DNA of 64,000 nt from JAYKGU01 sp035285585 (GTDB lineage Bacteria > Cyanobacteriota > Cyanobacteriia > CAKZMO01): positions 1 to 64,000 of the forward strand of contig JAYKGU010000021.1 in the NCBI GenBank assembly GCA_035285585.1, given 5' to 3'. The position numbers and the translations under genes were made by a program. The notes under the pieces are model-generated. The model was not told where the DNA came from, searched no databases, and was given only the letters and a program-made list of their open reading frames with translations. Of the stretch, positions 16,036 to 25,046 are shown in pieces. Positions within the stretch are counted from its first letter, which is position 1; each line of letters starts with the position of its first letter.

Positions 16036-16506
16036 TCAGCTCAGCCGAGCTGTACACTCCAGAATGAGCTTTTGGTTAATTAAAGCGTAGGGTTGAATCT
16101 CCAGAGCGCGACGAAATGCCCGGATAGCGAGCTGATAGTTGCCCAAAGCTGCATAGCACAACCCCATGCCGTGCAGCGCCCCGAAATGAAACGGGGCCAA
16201 TTCAATCACCGCCTGACAGTCGGCCAGCGATTTACGATATTGCTCCCGCATGTAGTACAAAACAGCACGGCGGTTCCAGGCTTCAATAAAATCAGGCTGA
16301 TCGCGGATGAGATCAGTGAGGAGCGTTTCGGCTTCCAGATACTCCCCAGCTTGCAGCGCGATTTGGCTTTGCTGGAGGATGCTCAGGCCGTAATCTCCCT
16401 TTTGCTGAAACCAGCCCTGCCAGAGCTGGTGAGTTGCTTGTTCTCGAACCGCTTCATCTGGATGCTTCAGCTCTTCAAGTAAAACCCTCAGGGTGGTTTC
16501 ATCCAT
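16036..16506 (-). CDS. tetratricopeptide repeat protein
   Basis: 156 aa. The first 35 residues form a charged helical segment (LEELKHPDEAVREQATHQLW) that resembles a HEAT-type helix pair. Then come three TPR motifs: GEYLEAETLLTDLIRDQPDF, EQYRKSLADCQAVIELAPFH and GNYQLAIRAFRRALEIQPYA. No catalytic domain or signal peptide. TPRs mediate protein-protein contacts; the partner is unknown. Similar small TPR proteins are common next to cyanobacterial regulatory genes. Confidence 0.85.
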   Translation of the reverse strand: MDETTLRVLLEELKHPDEAVREQATHQLWQGWFQQKGDYGLSILQQSQIALQAGEYLEAETLLTDLIRDQPDFIEAWNRRAVLYYMREQYRKSLADCQAVIELAPFHFGALHGMGLCYAALGNYQLAIRAFRRALEIQPYALINQKLILECTARLS

Positions 16507-16607
16507 GACTAGGTGCCTTTGCGGGTAACGACTGCTGCTGATATCCAGCTGATATCAAAGGTTAAAGAACCCGATTTCAGTCTAGCGTCTGTTTATCAGC
16601 ACGCGGG

Positions 16608-17618
16608 TCATCTGGCGATCGCCCCCCACCCTTGAGCACCAAACCCCATAAGCCAGAGGGGAATCGTGAGAACCAATAACCCCGTTGTTAAGACAATGCT
16701 GCTGGCAATCAAATCGCGATCGAGGTCGTATTCTTCCGCCAGGATCAGTCCTGCGAAGGCCGTCGGCATCCCCGACATCAGCACCAGCGCCAGCCGGGCA
16801 TCGGAAGCTAGACCCATCTCAGATGCCACCAATCCGACCAGGGCGGGCAGCACCAGCACCTTAATAGCCGCAGGCAGCAGACTTAACCGCAGGCTCTGCC
16901 AGCCCCGAATCTGGCTGATGCGCATCCCCAGCAGCGCTAGCGCTAGCGGAATAACAATGCCAACGGAGGCATGAAGCCCGGTTTCCAGGGGGAGTGGGAG
17001 GGGCACATTTTGAGTAGCCACCCCCACCCCGAAGGCCCAGAGGGAGGGAACCGTCAGCACATCTCGCAGAATCATCCACCAGCGACGCGTGGGAGCCGAT
17101 CGCCCAAAGTAGCTGGCAATGAGCACCCCCAGGCCATAGGTGCCAACAATGTTATGGGTAACGCTGTAGGACACGATCCAGCTCAGATGGGAGTCACTGA
17201 CGAAAATGGGGGCGATCGCCAGCCCTACAAACCCCGTATTGCCGATAGCTGAGGAGATGAGGAAACTGCCCTGCCGCGACTGGTTTTCCCAGCCCAACTG
17301 AACATTCCAGGCCTGGCCAGTGTCAGGATAGGCCGGTTCGGGAGCGCTGGGGTTGACTCGCCGCAAAGCCTGAAGGGCGAACCAGGCCATTGGGATGGAC
17401 ACCAACAACACTGCAATTGTAAAAGCAGGCGAAAGCCCTACCTCTGCTGAAAAACGGGTCTGGCGCGTGAGCGCCAGAATTTCCAGCGGCACCCCCACCC
17501 AAAACAAGGCACGCCCCAGTAAACGAGGTACCTGGTCGGGCAAAACTAGAAACAACAAAAAACCCAGCACCGTCCAGCCCAAGAGGGGGACGTATGCCTG
17601 CAACAGCATATCCGTCAT
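16608..17618 (-). CDS. AEC family transporter (auxin efflux carrier-like permease)
   Basis: 336-aa integral membrane protein with about ten predicted helices in two halves around a loop rich in Pro and Asn. The AEC signature appears as SSAIGNTGFVGLAIAP, and the second-half MSGMPTAFAGLILAEEY is also typical. Bacterial AEC proteins export or exchange dicarboxylates or similar anions; the substrate cannot be told here. Nothing nearby suggests a pathway. Confidence 0.85.
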   Translation of the reverse strand: MTDMLLQAYVPLLGWTVLGFLLFLVLPDQVPRLLGRALFWVGVPLEILALTRQTRFSAEVGLSPAFTIAVLLVSIPMAWFALQALRRVNPSAPEPAYPDTGQAWNVQLGWENQSRQGSFLISSAIGNTGFVGLAIAPIFVSDSHLSWIVSYSVTHNIVGTYGLGVLIASYFGRSAPTRRWWMILRDVLTVPSLWAFGVGVATQNVPLPLPLETGLHASVGIVIPLALALLGMRISQIRGWQSLRLSLLPAAIKVLVLPALVGLVASEMGLASDARLALVLMSGMPTAFAGLILAEEYDLDRDLIASSIVLTTGLLVLTIPLWLMGFGAQGWGAIAR

Positions 17619-17748
17619 GCAGTTTTGCGCCCTGGTGCGGCGTCACGGTTAAAAATTAGGGTAAGTCCCCTAGAACTCATCCTAAGGATAGCGGATGGGG
17701 TTACTCCTTTAGATTCCTGGCGCAGATGTAGATTCCTGGCGCAGATGA

Positions 17749-20007
17749 CTAGCGCAGGTCAATAGACTGCACTTTCCACCCGTTTTCATCTCGAACCAGG
17801 TCGTAGCTGACCTGTACCTCGCTGTCGTAGGACTGGGACAGGTCGAGCTGGCCATTCTTATAAAAATTGCCTACTTCTGTGACTGTGGCGTAGATGGTTG
17901 CCTGATCGGGGGTTTCCTCTTCCCATTCCACCGACTCCACCGTCAGGTTGGGATGTTCGTACTCCAGATACCAGCCGCCTGCCTGGGCCGACGTGGACTG
18001 CCCCTGCCACTTATCTAGCAGCGAGCCAACCAGAATCTCACTCAGCGCTTCCGCATTGTGATTTTCGCCCATGGCTGCCGATTTGGCTGCCAGCCAGGCA
18101 CGAATGACCTCAATAGCCCCTGCTTCGGTCAGTTCTCCCTCGGCACTGCTGAGGGCGGGGGGTGGTTCGTTCGGGTCGGGGATGGTAACAACGGGCTGAT
18201 TCAGAGAGATTTGGAGTTGCTCACCCTGGAGGGCTGAGGTCTGCGATCGCTGACTCAGCAAACCGTACACCCAACTTGCCAGAATCCAGAGGATAATTAT
18301 TCCGATGACCCCCATGGCCGCCAGGAAGAGTAGCCGATCCAACCGGGGGGGCTGGCCTTTGCCAACTCCCCGGCGGCTGAGGACGGTTCCTGCAGGGGTT
18401 TTTAGCTCGGTCTTGGGGATGGTGTCTGTAGACCGCGATCGCCAGTTGCGCGGCGGTGAGCCGCCATTGCTGCTATCCAACTCCCGCTGGCTGAGACGGC
18501 CCTCCGGGGACAATTGGGAAACCCGCTCTGCCACAGGGAGGGTGGCCATGGGGGTGCTGGCCTGCCCATTGCCGTAGGCTGAGTTGCCCACGGTGGCGGT
18601 GGCTGCCCCAATACGAGCGTAGCGATCGCCATCGGGCGTCGCGGCTCCGTTGCCAAAGCGAGACTGGCTGCGCCCGTAGCCGACCGGGGTCGCCACTTCC
18701 CAATCACCTGTATGTTCAGCCTCGTGGGGCATGTTTTCCAGATAGCTTTGCACCTCCGCATCTGCGAAGTAGTCTTTCAGGGACGTGGTTTCTTCGGCCA
18801 AATCTCGGAAGTGAGGGAACACTTCGCCCTGGAGCCACTGCTCAGCATAGAGACACAGCCCCGGCAGCAGGTCGGGGGCACCGCGAGAATGTTCTTGAAT
18901 ATAGGCAAGGGCGTCCTGCTCGCTGCTCTGCTCGAGAAATTGGCTGGCTTCTGCTGTCTGCCCCAGTAGCAGGGCACAAATTGACTGCTCCAGGCTGACA
19001 TCCTGTCGGACGCTCAGCCGCACCAGCAGCAGTTGGGCGCGGCGGACGAGGGCGGGCTGCCGGTAGGCAAAACCGCCAGCAATCAGCGCATAAACCGCTA
19101 GATAGGTAGCCACGGCTGAGGGACGACGGGCCTCGGTTTCGAACAAACTTTGCTGTTCTGCAACCGTGAGGTAGCTGCGGAGCTGCTGAATAAACCGCAG
19201 AAAGTCGTCAGTACCTAACCCGGACTGATCGTTGCCGCTGCCGTCGATTCCTCCCCGCTCGTGGAGCATATCCTGTAGCAGGCGCAACCCCTTGTAGCGC
19301 TCTGCCTCGTTTGCCTCAGGGAGGGCAAGCAGCTCAAGAATTCGGTAGGGGCGTAGTTTAAATAAATCGGCTTGCATTTCACCTCTGACGCTGGCAAATA
19401 ACCCTTCTCTTAGCAGTAGTTCCTGTCCTGTTTCCAATGATTCTGCCGCATTTTCGTACTGCCCTTGCTGCCACTGCTCCCGTCCTAGCTCTAAACACGC
19501 CAGGGCAATGGTCAGGACAATGTCAGCCCCCACAATATCGGGTGCGCCAAATCGACCGCTCTCCAGGCTGACGTTGCCACTGCTAAGGTAGGGGCGGCCT
19601 AGCCGCAAGACCAGCTCATATTCGCCCAGCTCAAGCAAAATCAGCAGCGCCCCCACCAGCTGATCGTCTCGCACCTCAATGCGCGGTGTATAAGAGTCAG
19701 CTACGTCAGCGGTGGCAAAGGAGGAAAATTCATCAGTGGGTCGATCGGCGGACGGGGCTTCATCCTGCGCCTGAATGGTTTCGTAGGATCTGGCTAGAAA
19801 ATTGGCGTCATAGGCTTGTCGCTGGGTGGAGTCGCTGAGGATCTCGTAAGCTTCGTCGATGAGTTGACGTCGCACGGCGATCGCCACTTCCGAGTACTCG
19901 CGCCGGGGAAGTTGCAGGGTGCGATCGCGGTGGGCGTGCCTGAGCTGCTCGTCAGTCGCCTGAATGGGAAGTCCTAAAATTCGGTAATAATCAAGCGGTA
20001 TTTGCAC
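17749..20007 (-). CDS. zipN: cell division protein ZipN/Ftn2 (ARC6 homologue)
   Basis: 752 aa. Order of parts: an N-terminal J-like domain (YYRILGLPIQATDEQLRHAH, lacking the HPD motif), a long helical region, a Ser/Gly-rich linker, a single transmembrane helix (LLFLAAMGVIGIIILWILA, about residue 585), and a C-terminal DUF4101/IMS domain with IRAWLAAKSAAMG and a closing DENGWKVQSIDL. This is the ARC6/Ftn2/ZipN architecture: an inner-membrane protein that tethers FtsZ to the division site in cyanobacteria and, as ARC6, in chloroplasts. The missing HPD means it does not stimulate DnaK, as in other family members. ATG start at 20007. Confidence 0.93.
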   Translation of the reverse strand: MQIPLDYYRILGLPIQATDEQLRHAHRDRTLQLPRREYSEVAIAVRRQLIDEAYEILSDSTQRQAYDANFLARSYETIQAQDEAPSADRPTDEFSSFATADVADSYTPRIEVRDDQLVGALLILLELGEYELVLRLGRPYLSSGNVSLESGRFGAPDIVGADIVLTIALACLELGREQWQQGQYENAAESLETGQELLLREGLFASVRGEMQADLFKLRPYRILELLALPEANEAERYKGLRLLQDMLHERGGIDGSGNDQSGLGTDDFLRFIQQLRSYLTVAEQQSLFETEARRPSAVATYLAVYALIAGGFAYRQPALVRRAQLLLVRLSVRQDVSLEQSICALLLGQTAEASQFLEQSSEQDALAYIQEHSRGAPDLLPGLCLYAEQWLQGEVFPHFRDLAEETTSLKDYFADAEVQSYLENMPHEAEHTGDWEVATPVGYGRSQSRFGNGAATPDGDRYARIGAATATVGNSAYGNGQASTPMATLPVAERVSQLSPEGRLSQRELDSSNGGSPPRNWRSRSTDTIPKTELKTPAGTVLSRRGVGKGQPPRLDRLLFLAAMGVIGIIILWILASWVYGLLSQRSQTSALQGEQLQISLNQPVVTIPDPNEPPPALSSAEGELTEAGAIEVIRAWLAAKSAAMGENHNAEALSEILVGSLLDKWQGQSTSAQAGGWYLEYEHPNLTVESVEWEEETPDQATIYATVTEVGNFYKNGQLDLSQSYDSEVQVSYDLVRDENGWKVQSIDLR

Positions 20008-20502
20008 AATTTAAGTCCCCAAGAGTCGGCTACTCCACGCGCATCACTTTTAATAAACTGCCGTCAGCACCATTGATGGCCAGCACTGTTTCTAGTAATG
20101 GTACGAAACCTGAATCGCAATAGGTAGATGTGCTATGTAAAGTATTGCGTAGCAAAGGGGCGATCGCTGGCGTTTTCATTTGATGACTGGTTCAAACTTT
20201 CGGCACCCCACGCCCAGCCTTATCTGTCATGCCCACTTAGCTAGAGATTATGCCAGCATAACGCTGCCAGTGCGTGAATATATTAAACTGCTGGTTCCCA
20301 GTCCGCAAGCAATTAGCTACGCCACCCATGGAGATAGGCCGCCTTTCGGACTGGGGTAATTTTTATCAGGACGGGGCCGGATCCCTGGGGCCGGATCCCT
20401 TAAGATGTGGAATGAGCAGATGCGACATTGGAAGAGTGGGGCATCTGCAGGTTATTTTATTGAAATAAGCGAAATATATAGAGAAGGATCCAAGTCAGCC
20501 AA
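20008..20502. promoter_or_regulatory. zipN-pdhA divergent intergenic region
   Basis: 495 bases between the divergent zipN and pdhA genes. No gene seen. A perfect 14-bp tandem duplication GGGGCCGGATCCCT lies at 20373-20386 and 20387-20400. AGAAGGA near 20483 is a plausible ribosome binding region for pdhA. Promoters for both genes should be here. Confidence 0.45.
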
Positions 20503-21531
20503 ATGGTTCAAGAAAGAACATTACCCGTATTATCCACCCAAGCAACTGTGACCCGTGAAGAAGGCTTGGTTCTCTACGAAGACATGGTGCTGGGCCGCAC
20601 CTTTGAAGATAAGTGTGCCGAAATGTACTATCGCGGGAAAATGTTCGGCTTTGTTCACCTTTACAACGGTCAGGAAGCCGTCTCCACTGGGGTGATTAAG
20701 GCTATGCGCCCCGATGACTTTGTGTGTAGTACTTACCGCGACCACGTCCATGCGCTGAGTGCTGGCGTCCCAGCGCGGGAAGTAATGGGTGAGCTATTTG
20801 GCAAAGAAACCGGCTGCAGCAGGGGGCGCGGCGGCTCCATGCACCTGTTTTCCGCTAAGCACAACTTGCTCGGAGGGTTTGCCTTCGTGGCGGAAGGGAT
20901 TCCCGTGGGCACCGGGGCCGCTTTTCAGTCTAAATATCGGCGGGAAGTCTTGGGGGACGAAACCGCTGACCAGGTTACCGCCTGCTTCTTTGGCGATGGG
21001 GCCAGCAACAATGGCCAGTTCTTCGAATGCCTGAACATGGCCTCCCTGTGGAAGCTGCCGATTATCTATGTGGTAGAAAACAACAAATGGGCGATCGGCA
21101 TGGCCCACGACCGGGCCACCTCCCAGCCGGAGATTTTCAAAAAGGCCAGCGTCTTTGACATGGTAGGCGTTGAGGTAGATGGCATGGATGTGCTGGCGGT
21201 GCGTGCGGTTGCGCAAGAGGCGATCGCCCGTGCCCGTGCTGGAGAAGGCCCAACCCTCATTGAAGCGCTCACCTATCGCTTCCGCGGTCATTCCCTGGCC
21301 GACCCCGACGAGCTTCGCTCCAAGAGCGAGAAAGACACCTGGCTGGCCCGCGACCCCATTACCCGGCTCGCCAACTATCTGGTTGAGCACAACCTGGCGT
21401 CTCAGGATGACCTGAAAGCCATTGACCAGAAGATTCAGCAGGTCGTCGTCGATGCGGTCAAGTTTGCGGAAGAGAGTCCAGAACCCAAACCCAGCGACCT
21501 CTATCGCTTTGTCTTCGCCGAAGACGAGTAG
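20503..21531 (+). CDS. pdhA: pyruvate dehydrogenase E1 component, alpha subunit
   Basis: 342-aa thiamine-diphosphate enzyme subunit that decarboxylates pyruvate as part of the pyruvate dehydrogenase complex. The TPP motif is visible as GDGASNNGQFFECLNMASLW...NN, and the phosphorylation-loop-like RFRGHSLADPDE is typical of E1 alpha. Length is normal for cyanobacteria, where pdhA and pdhB are usually unlinked; no pdhB is in the window. crr7 follows 32 bases downstream on the same strand. Confidence 0.95.
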   Translation: MVQERTLPVLSTQATVTREEGLVLYEDMVLGRTFEDKCAEMYYRGKMFGFVHLYNGQEAVSTGVIKAMRPDDFVCSTYRDHVHALSAGVPAREVMGELFGKETGCSRGRGGSMHLFSAKHNLLGGFAFVAEGIPVGTGAAFQSKYRREVLGDETADQVTACFFGDGASNNGQFFECLNMASLWKLPIIYVVENNKWAIGMAHDRATSQPEIFKKASVFDMVGVEVDGMDVLAVRAVAQEAIARARAGEGPTLIEALTYRFRGHSLADPDELRSKSEKDTWLARDPITRLANYLVEHNLASQDDLKAIDQKIQQVVVDAVKFAEESPEPKPSDLYRFVFAEDE

Positions 21532-21563
21532 CACATCCAGTTCTGTGGGAGGCAGGCAGCACC

Positions 21564-21824
21564 ATGGTAGACCCCCGGCTTTATGACGACCAGTCATTTG
21601 TGGTGCTGGCAACCAATCAGCCAGAGGAAATCGTCACCCGCGACGAACTGCTGAGCCGCCTCCAACAGATTCTGACCCACCGGCAGGATCACCTCCCCCG
21701 AGATCTTCAGCACCTCTCCGAGATTGATGAGCAGGCCGAATACCTGCTCGACACATCCTGTGAGCTGGATATGGGAGCGGGGGAGTTTCTCCAGTGGTAC
21801 GCTGTGCGACTGGAAAAAGAGTAA
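21564..21824 (+). CDS. crr7: CRR7-family NDH-1 accessory protein
   Basis: 86 aa, a typical size for cyanobacterial CRR7. The conserved segments are visible: VVLATNQPEEIVTRDELLSRL, LPRDLQ, EQAEYLLDTSCELD and LQWYAVRLEKE. In plants CRR7 is needed for assembly of the chloroplast NDH complex; the cyanobacterial protein is presumed to act on NDH-1. It follows pdhA closely and is convergent with a DUF2854 gene. Confidence 0.85.
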   Translation: MVDPRLYDDQSFVVLATNQPEEIVTRDELLSRLQQILTHRQDHLPRDLQHLSEIDEQAEYLLDTSCELDMGAGEFLQWYAVRLEKE

Positions 21825-21869
21825 CCCCTGAATCGCCAAACTTCGATAGCGACGGGATAGAGTCTCTGC

Positions 21870-22460
21870 CTACCGCTCACCTACCTGATGGTTGATGCTA
21901 GGATCGGCAACCAGGGCCAGTTCCACCTTATCCTCTCGAAAGGAGTTCAAAACAGCCCGAACCCCCGGGCCAAAAAAGCGCTCAATTTTCTCCTGCTTTC
22001 CTGCCCAAACATCAAACGGCAGCAGGGGCGAATCAAACGTCAGCACCAGACGATAGGCGTTGTCAATGCACTCTTCGCGAATGCTTTCGAGGTTCGGGCG
22101 CTCTTCATCAGTGGGGCTGAGGCCCAAGTATTCCAGGGTGGTATCCAGGTGGGCTTCTTGCCCATAGCGATACCGGGTAACGTCTTTGCGGATCTGCTTT
22201 TGGGTGGGCGTTGCCTGCTGTTCGCGAACGGCAACCACATCATCGGGGGTGGGCGGCACCATGGGCACAGGCTTTAGCTCAGCCGCTTTAAGGGCAAACC
22301 CGCCCAGCAATAGGGGAATTCCGTAGAAGAAGCCAACCAGATTGAGGGTGGCGTTGTCAGAAAAATAGGCAACAAAGCCAATAACGCTCAGCACGCCGCC
22401 AACAATCAGTCCAAGGCTGCCAAGTGAGGTGCGCGGTAACATGGGGGAATGGGCCTCCAT
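21870..22460 (-). CDS. DUF2854 family membrane protein
   Basis: 196 aa. Two N-terminal transmembrane helices (LGLIVGGVLSVIGFVAYF and LVGFFYGIPLLLGGFALKAAEL) precede a soluble domain with RYGQEAHLDTTLEYLGL and PLLPFDVWAGKQEKIERFFGPG, all typical of DUF2854, a family shared by cyanobacteria and plastids. Function unknown; probably thylakoid-membrane-attached. Starts at 22460 and 22442 are both possible. Confidence 0.85.
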   Translation of the reverse strand: MEAHSPMLPRTSLGSLGLIVGGVLSVIGFVAYFSDNATLNLVGFFYGIPLLLGGFALKAAELKPVPMVPPTPDDVVAVREQQATPTQKQIRKDVTRYRYGQEAHLDTTLEYLGLSPTDEERPNLESIREECIDNAYRLVLTFDSPLLPFDVWAGKQEKIERFFGPGVRAVLNSFREDKVELALVADPSINHQVGER

Positions 22461-22553
22461 TGTGATTAGAAAGATTAACGAATTTTGCTCACGCTGCTAC
22501 CCTAAACAAGGGTACTTAAGGGCAACGCTCACCGTTGTAAGGAAAACATCAGT

Positions 22554-22730
22554 ATGGAACCAGCGAATCTTCGTCAGCGTATCAGCGTTATCCAGGACAA
22601 GCGTGAATCACTCGTGCGGCTCCTCGAACAGCCGGACTTGGGAACGCTACGGATTGACGTTAACCAGGCCCTTGAGGAACTGGACGACCTACTCGATGAG
22701 TTTAAGCGCACCTTCCCAGAGGTTGAGTAG
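22554..22730 (+). CDS. small coiled-coil-like acidic protein
   Basis: 58-aa frame from the ATG at 22554 with AAGGA ten bases upstream. It begins MEPANLRQRISVIQDKRESL and ends ALEELDDLLDEFKRTFPEVE. The sequence is uniformly helical and charged, with normal codon usage, in the gap between divergent DUF2854 and convergent psb32. No family recognised with certainty. Confidence 0.6.
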   Translation: MEPANLRQRISVIQDKRESLVRLLEQPDLGTLRIDVNQALEELDDLLDEFKRTFPEVE

Positions 22731-22754
22731 CTCACCGGGGCAGCGAACGTCAGC

Positions 22755-23564
22755 CTACATCTCTTCTGACGCTGGAGAACTGCCGCCGAAGAAGGGCGTC
22801 AGGTAAGCCACTACCGCGCCCAGGGAAAATCCAGCAATGTTGCGCACCAGCGGCAGCCATTCGGATGTACGGGTGACAACCGGACCGATGCCAAAGGCGA
22901 TAAACAGGATTCCCCACAGGGGCGAAAAGATGAGCATCCACTGCCAGGCGATCGCCTGACCTGATTTACGTGGCTGGGCGGCAAATCCGCAAACCACACC
23001 ACCAACAATGGAGGTGATGAGGGTTAAAATCCATTGCTCTCGCGGCAGCCCTGGGACGACGTTGCAGCCGCCCTGTTTGAGGCAGAGTTGGATGGACTCC
23101 AGCGCTCCCAGGATTGAGCCGTCCTCACCATTGTCGCGAACGAAGAACTGATTGCCGTAGCGGGTTTGCAGCTCAATCCAGAAAGTGCGGGGCAGCAGCT
23201 CAAACAGGGCATCCCCTACACTGAAATTCAATAGATTTCCGCCTCGGGGATCGGCAACCAGCATCACGCTGCGATCGTCAAGCCCCCAAAACTCTTTGAC
23301 CGCTAGACCAGGGGTGCGCTCAAACTGGGTCAGGACCCGCAGCTTCCAACCCGTTTCTTCTTCAAAAGCCCGTAGTCGCTGATCTAACTCTTCCTGCTGC
23401 ACTGTCGCCAGGGAGTCGGCTAGATCGATGATGTTGGTAGGCTGGTCGGGCAGTAGTTCGGGATTATTGAAGGCGTGGGCGGGAGGCTCAACGACCCAGG
23501 TCAGGAAAACGGTGAAAAATGCAAGCAGGCAGGGGAAAAACCGAGAGGACAGGTAGTGTGGCAT
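22755..23564 (-). CDS. psb32: TPM domain protein, Psb32/TLP18.3-like
   Basis: 269 aa from the ATG at 23564 (GTG at 23576 also open). A signal peptide (FPCLLAFFTVFLTWVVEPPAHAF) leads to a TPM domain: NIIDLADSLATVQQEELDQRL, TGWKLRVLTQF, DRSVMLVAD and LNFSVGDA. The C-terminal third has three or four hydrophobic helices. Psb32 in Synechocystis and TLP18.3 in plants are thylakoid-lumen TPM proteins that help photosystem II repair. Orthology rests on domain order and size. Confidence 0.8.
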   Translation of the reverse strand: MPHYLSSRFFPCLLAFFTVFLTWVVEPPAHAFNNPELLPDQPTNIIDLADSLATVQQEELDQRLRAFEEETGWKLRVLTQFERTPGLAVKEFWGLDDRSVMLVADPRGGNLLNFSVGDALFELLPRTFWIELQTRYGNQFFVRDNGEDGSILGALESIQLCLKQGGCNVVPGLPREQWILTLITSIVGGVVCGFAAQPRKSGQAIAWQWMLIFSPLWGILFIAFGIGPVVTRTSEWLPLVRNIAGFSLGAVVAYLTPFFGGSSPASEEM

Positions 23565-23789
23565 TGACAGGTTCACTCAAGCTAACCAAACGCAGTGATG
23601 ATGAGCAGCGATCGCAGAAGTCTGAAAATTCAATAAATAATTTGTTACACTCCTTAATCTAATACTAATCTTAAAGCACATGTGACTCGGAGTACATCTA
23701 CCCGCCAAACTTAGAGAGCAGAGCCAGACTGAGGCTGGTTTCCCCGGTCGTTTCGCCGCTTACTTTCCACCGCTTACTTAAGGACTGCC

Positions 23790-24698
23790 GTGAACTTACC
23801 CATCTCCCCCCCAAACCGCCCCACCCCTACCCCTAAAGTTTTGCTGCGTGGGCTGAAGTCAGAGCACTTTCGCCATGCCCTCGACTTGCAGGCCACCCAG
23901 ACGCTGCAGCAGATTCCCGGAGTCGATTTGTTGCTGCGTACCGTCATCGGCCCCCTAGCTGAGCAGGTGTTTTACCTGGACAACATCGCGTCCAGCATTT
24001 TAGTGGGTGAAAAGCAGCTTCCCCATCTGCACGCCCTCCTGATAGAAGCCTGCAATATTCTGGATTTGGAGCCGCCCCAGCTCTACGTGCGGCAAAACCC
24101 GGCCCCCAACGCCTACACCTTCGCGATTCGGGGTAAGCAGCCTTTTGTCGTGATCCACAGCTCCCTGATCGAACTGTTGACCCCTGCTGAAATTCAGGCG
24201 GTGATCGGCCATGAGCTGGGGCACCTGAAATGCGACCACAGCCTTTATCTGACGCTGGCCAACTTACTAATTCTGGCGTCGGGGGAACTGTTGCCTTTTG
24301 GTGGGGTGATTGCCCAGAGCCTGCAGTCCCAGGTGATGGAGTGGATTCGCTGTGCTGAGTTTACGTGCGATCGCGCCGCCCTCTTGGTCGCCCAGGATGC
24401 CCGCGTCGTTGCCTCGGTGCTGATGAAGCTGGCGGGAGGCTCCCCCAGTTTGGCCGCCCAGCTCAACCTGGACGCATTCCTAGAGCAGGCTCGCTCTTAC
24501 GATCAGGTTGCCAGGACGGAGATTGGCACGCTCATCAAGCAGGCCCAGACCGAACCCCTGACCCATCCGCTGCCGGTGCTAAGGGCAAGGGAAATTGACC
24601 GTTGGGCCAGTAGTCAACCCTACCATGACCTGCTGAAACAGTGTTCGATCAGCTATAATGATGAAGCCGCATCCAAGGGCGGATGGCGAAATTGGTAG
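23790..24698 (+). CDS. M48 family metalloprotease
   Basis: 302 aa. The zinc site is GHELGHLKCDH (HExxH), with the third ligand Glu expected in RCAEFTCDRAALL. A preceding segment, PNAYTFAIRGKQPFVVIHSSLIELL, is typical of M48 HtpX/Ste24-like proteases; one hydrophobic stretch follows the active site. GTG start at 23790 preceded by AAGGA. The stop codon TAG at 24696-24698 lies inside the tRNA-Leu gene, so the last residues (GGWRNW) are encoded by tRNA sequence. Confidence 0.88.
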   Translation: MNLPISPPNRPTPTPKVLLRGLKSEHFRHALDLQATQTLQQIPGVDLLLRTVIGPLAEQVFYLDNIASSILVGEKQLPHLHALLIEACNILDLEPPQLYVRQNPAPNAYTFAIRGKQPFVVIHSSLIELLTPAEIQAVIGHELGHLKCDHSLYLTLANLLILASGELLPFGGVIAQSLQSQVMEWIRCAEFTCDRAALLVAQDARVVASVLMKLAGGSPSLAAQLNLDAFLEQARSYDQVARTEIGTLIKQAQTEPLTHPLPVLRAREIDRWASSQPYHDLLKQCSISYNDEAASKGGWRNW

Positions 24699-24758
24699 AC
24701 GCACCACACTCAAAATGTGGCGACTTCGGTCGTGGGAGTTCGAGTCTCCCTCCGCCCA
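24677..24758 (+). tRNA. trnL: tRNA-Leu (anticodon CAA)
   Basis: 82 nt. Acceptor stem GGGCGGA/TCCGCCC pairs perfectly with discriminator A. D arm GCGAAATTGGTAGACGC, anticodon stem CCACA/TGTGG with loop CTCAAAA (anticodon CAA), long variable arm GACTTCGGTC, and T arm GGGAG-TTCGAGT-CTCCC. The long variable arm and A-rich loop confirm a class II leucine tRNA. No CCA is encoded. Its first 22 bases overlap the M48 protease reading frame. Confidence 0.97.
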
Positions 24759-24788
24759 TGTTTTCCAACACAACCAAAAGGAGGAATC

Positions 24789-25046
24789 ATGGCTCAGCGG
24801 CTAAAGCGATGGGAATCTCCCCGTAAAGAGGGCCGAAACGTCAAAGGCAAAGGAGGAAGCGCACGAGGGCGACAGCGCCGCAAGCAGACGCAGATGCTCA
24901 AGCAAAAGCTCAAGTCCGGCCCACCGGCTCCGAGGGACACACGCTCCCCACAGGCAGGTCAAAGCCCCAATTCAATTTCACCCCATCGGGAAGAGCCACC
25001 GCCGCTCTTCCCGATTTTTTTGGAACTAACGCAAAATTTCATTTAG
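24789..25046 (+). CDS. small, strongly basic protein
   Basis: 85-aa frame from the ATG at 24789, preceded by a perfect AGGAGG four bases upstream. Residues 1-45 are highly basic (RLKRWESPRKEGRNVKGKGG, ARGRQRRKQTQMLKQKL), suggesting RNA or DNA binding; the remainder is Pro/Ser-rich and low complexity. The frame runs through a strong intrinsic terminator at 24985-25022, so the natural 3' end is uncertain. It lies 30 bases after tRNA-Leu and may be co-transcribed with it. Confidence 0.6.
   Translation: MAQRLKRWESPRKEGRNVKGKGGSARGRQRRKQTQMLKQKLKSGPPAPRDTRSPQAGQSPNSISPHREEPPPLFPIFLELTQNFI
24985..25022 (+). terminator. Rho-independent terminator
   Basis: ATCGGGAAGAGC and GCTCTTCCCGAT form a perfect 12-bp stem with a 7-base loop, directly followed by a run of seven T. 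It is oriented to end a transcript from tRNA-Leu and the basic small gene. Confidence 0.9.

Noticed and set aside
20794..21612. 272-codon minus-strand frame over pdhA and crr7
   Set aside because: Runs across two well-supported plus-strand genes and lacks any domain signal.
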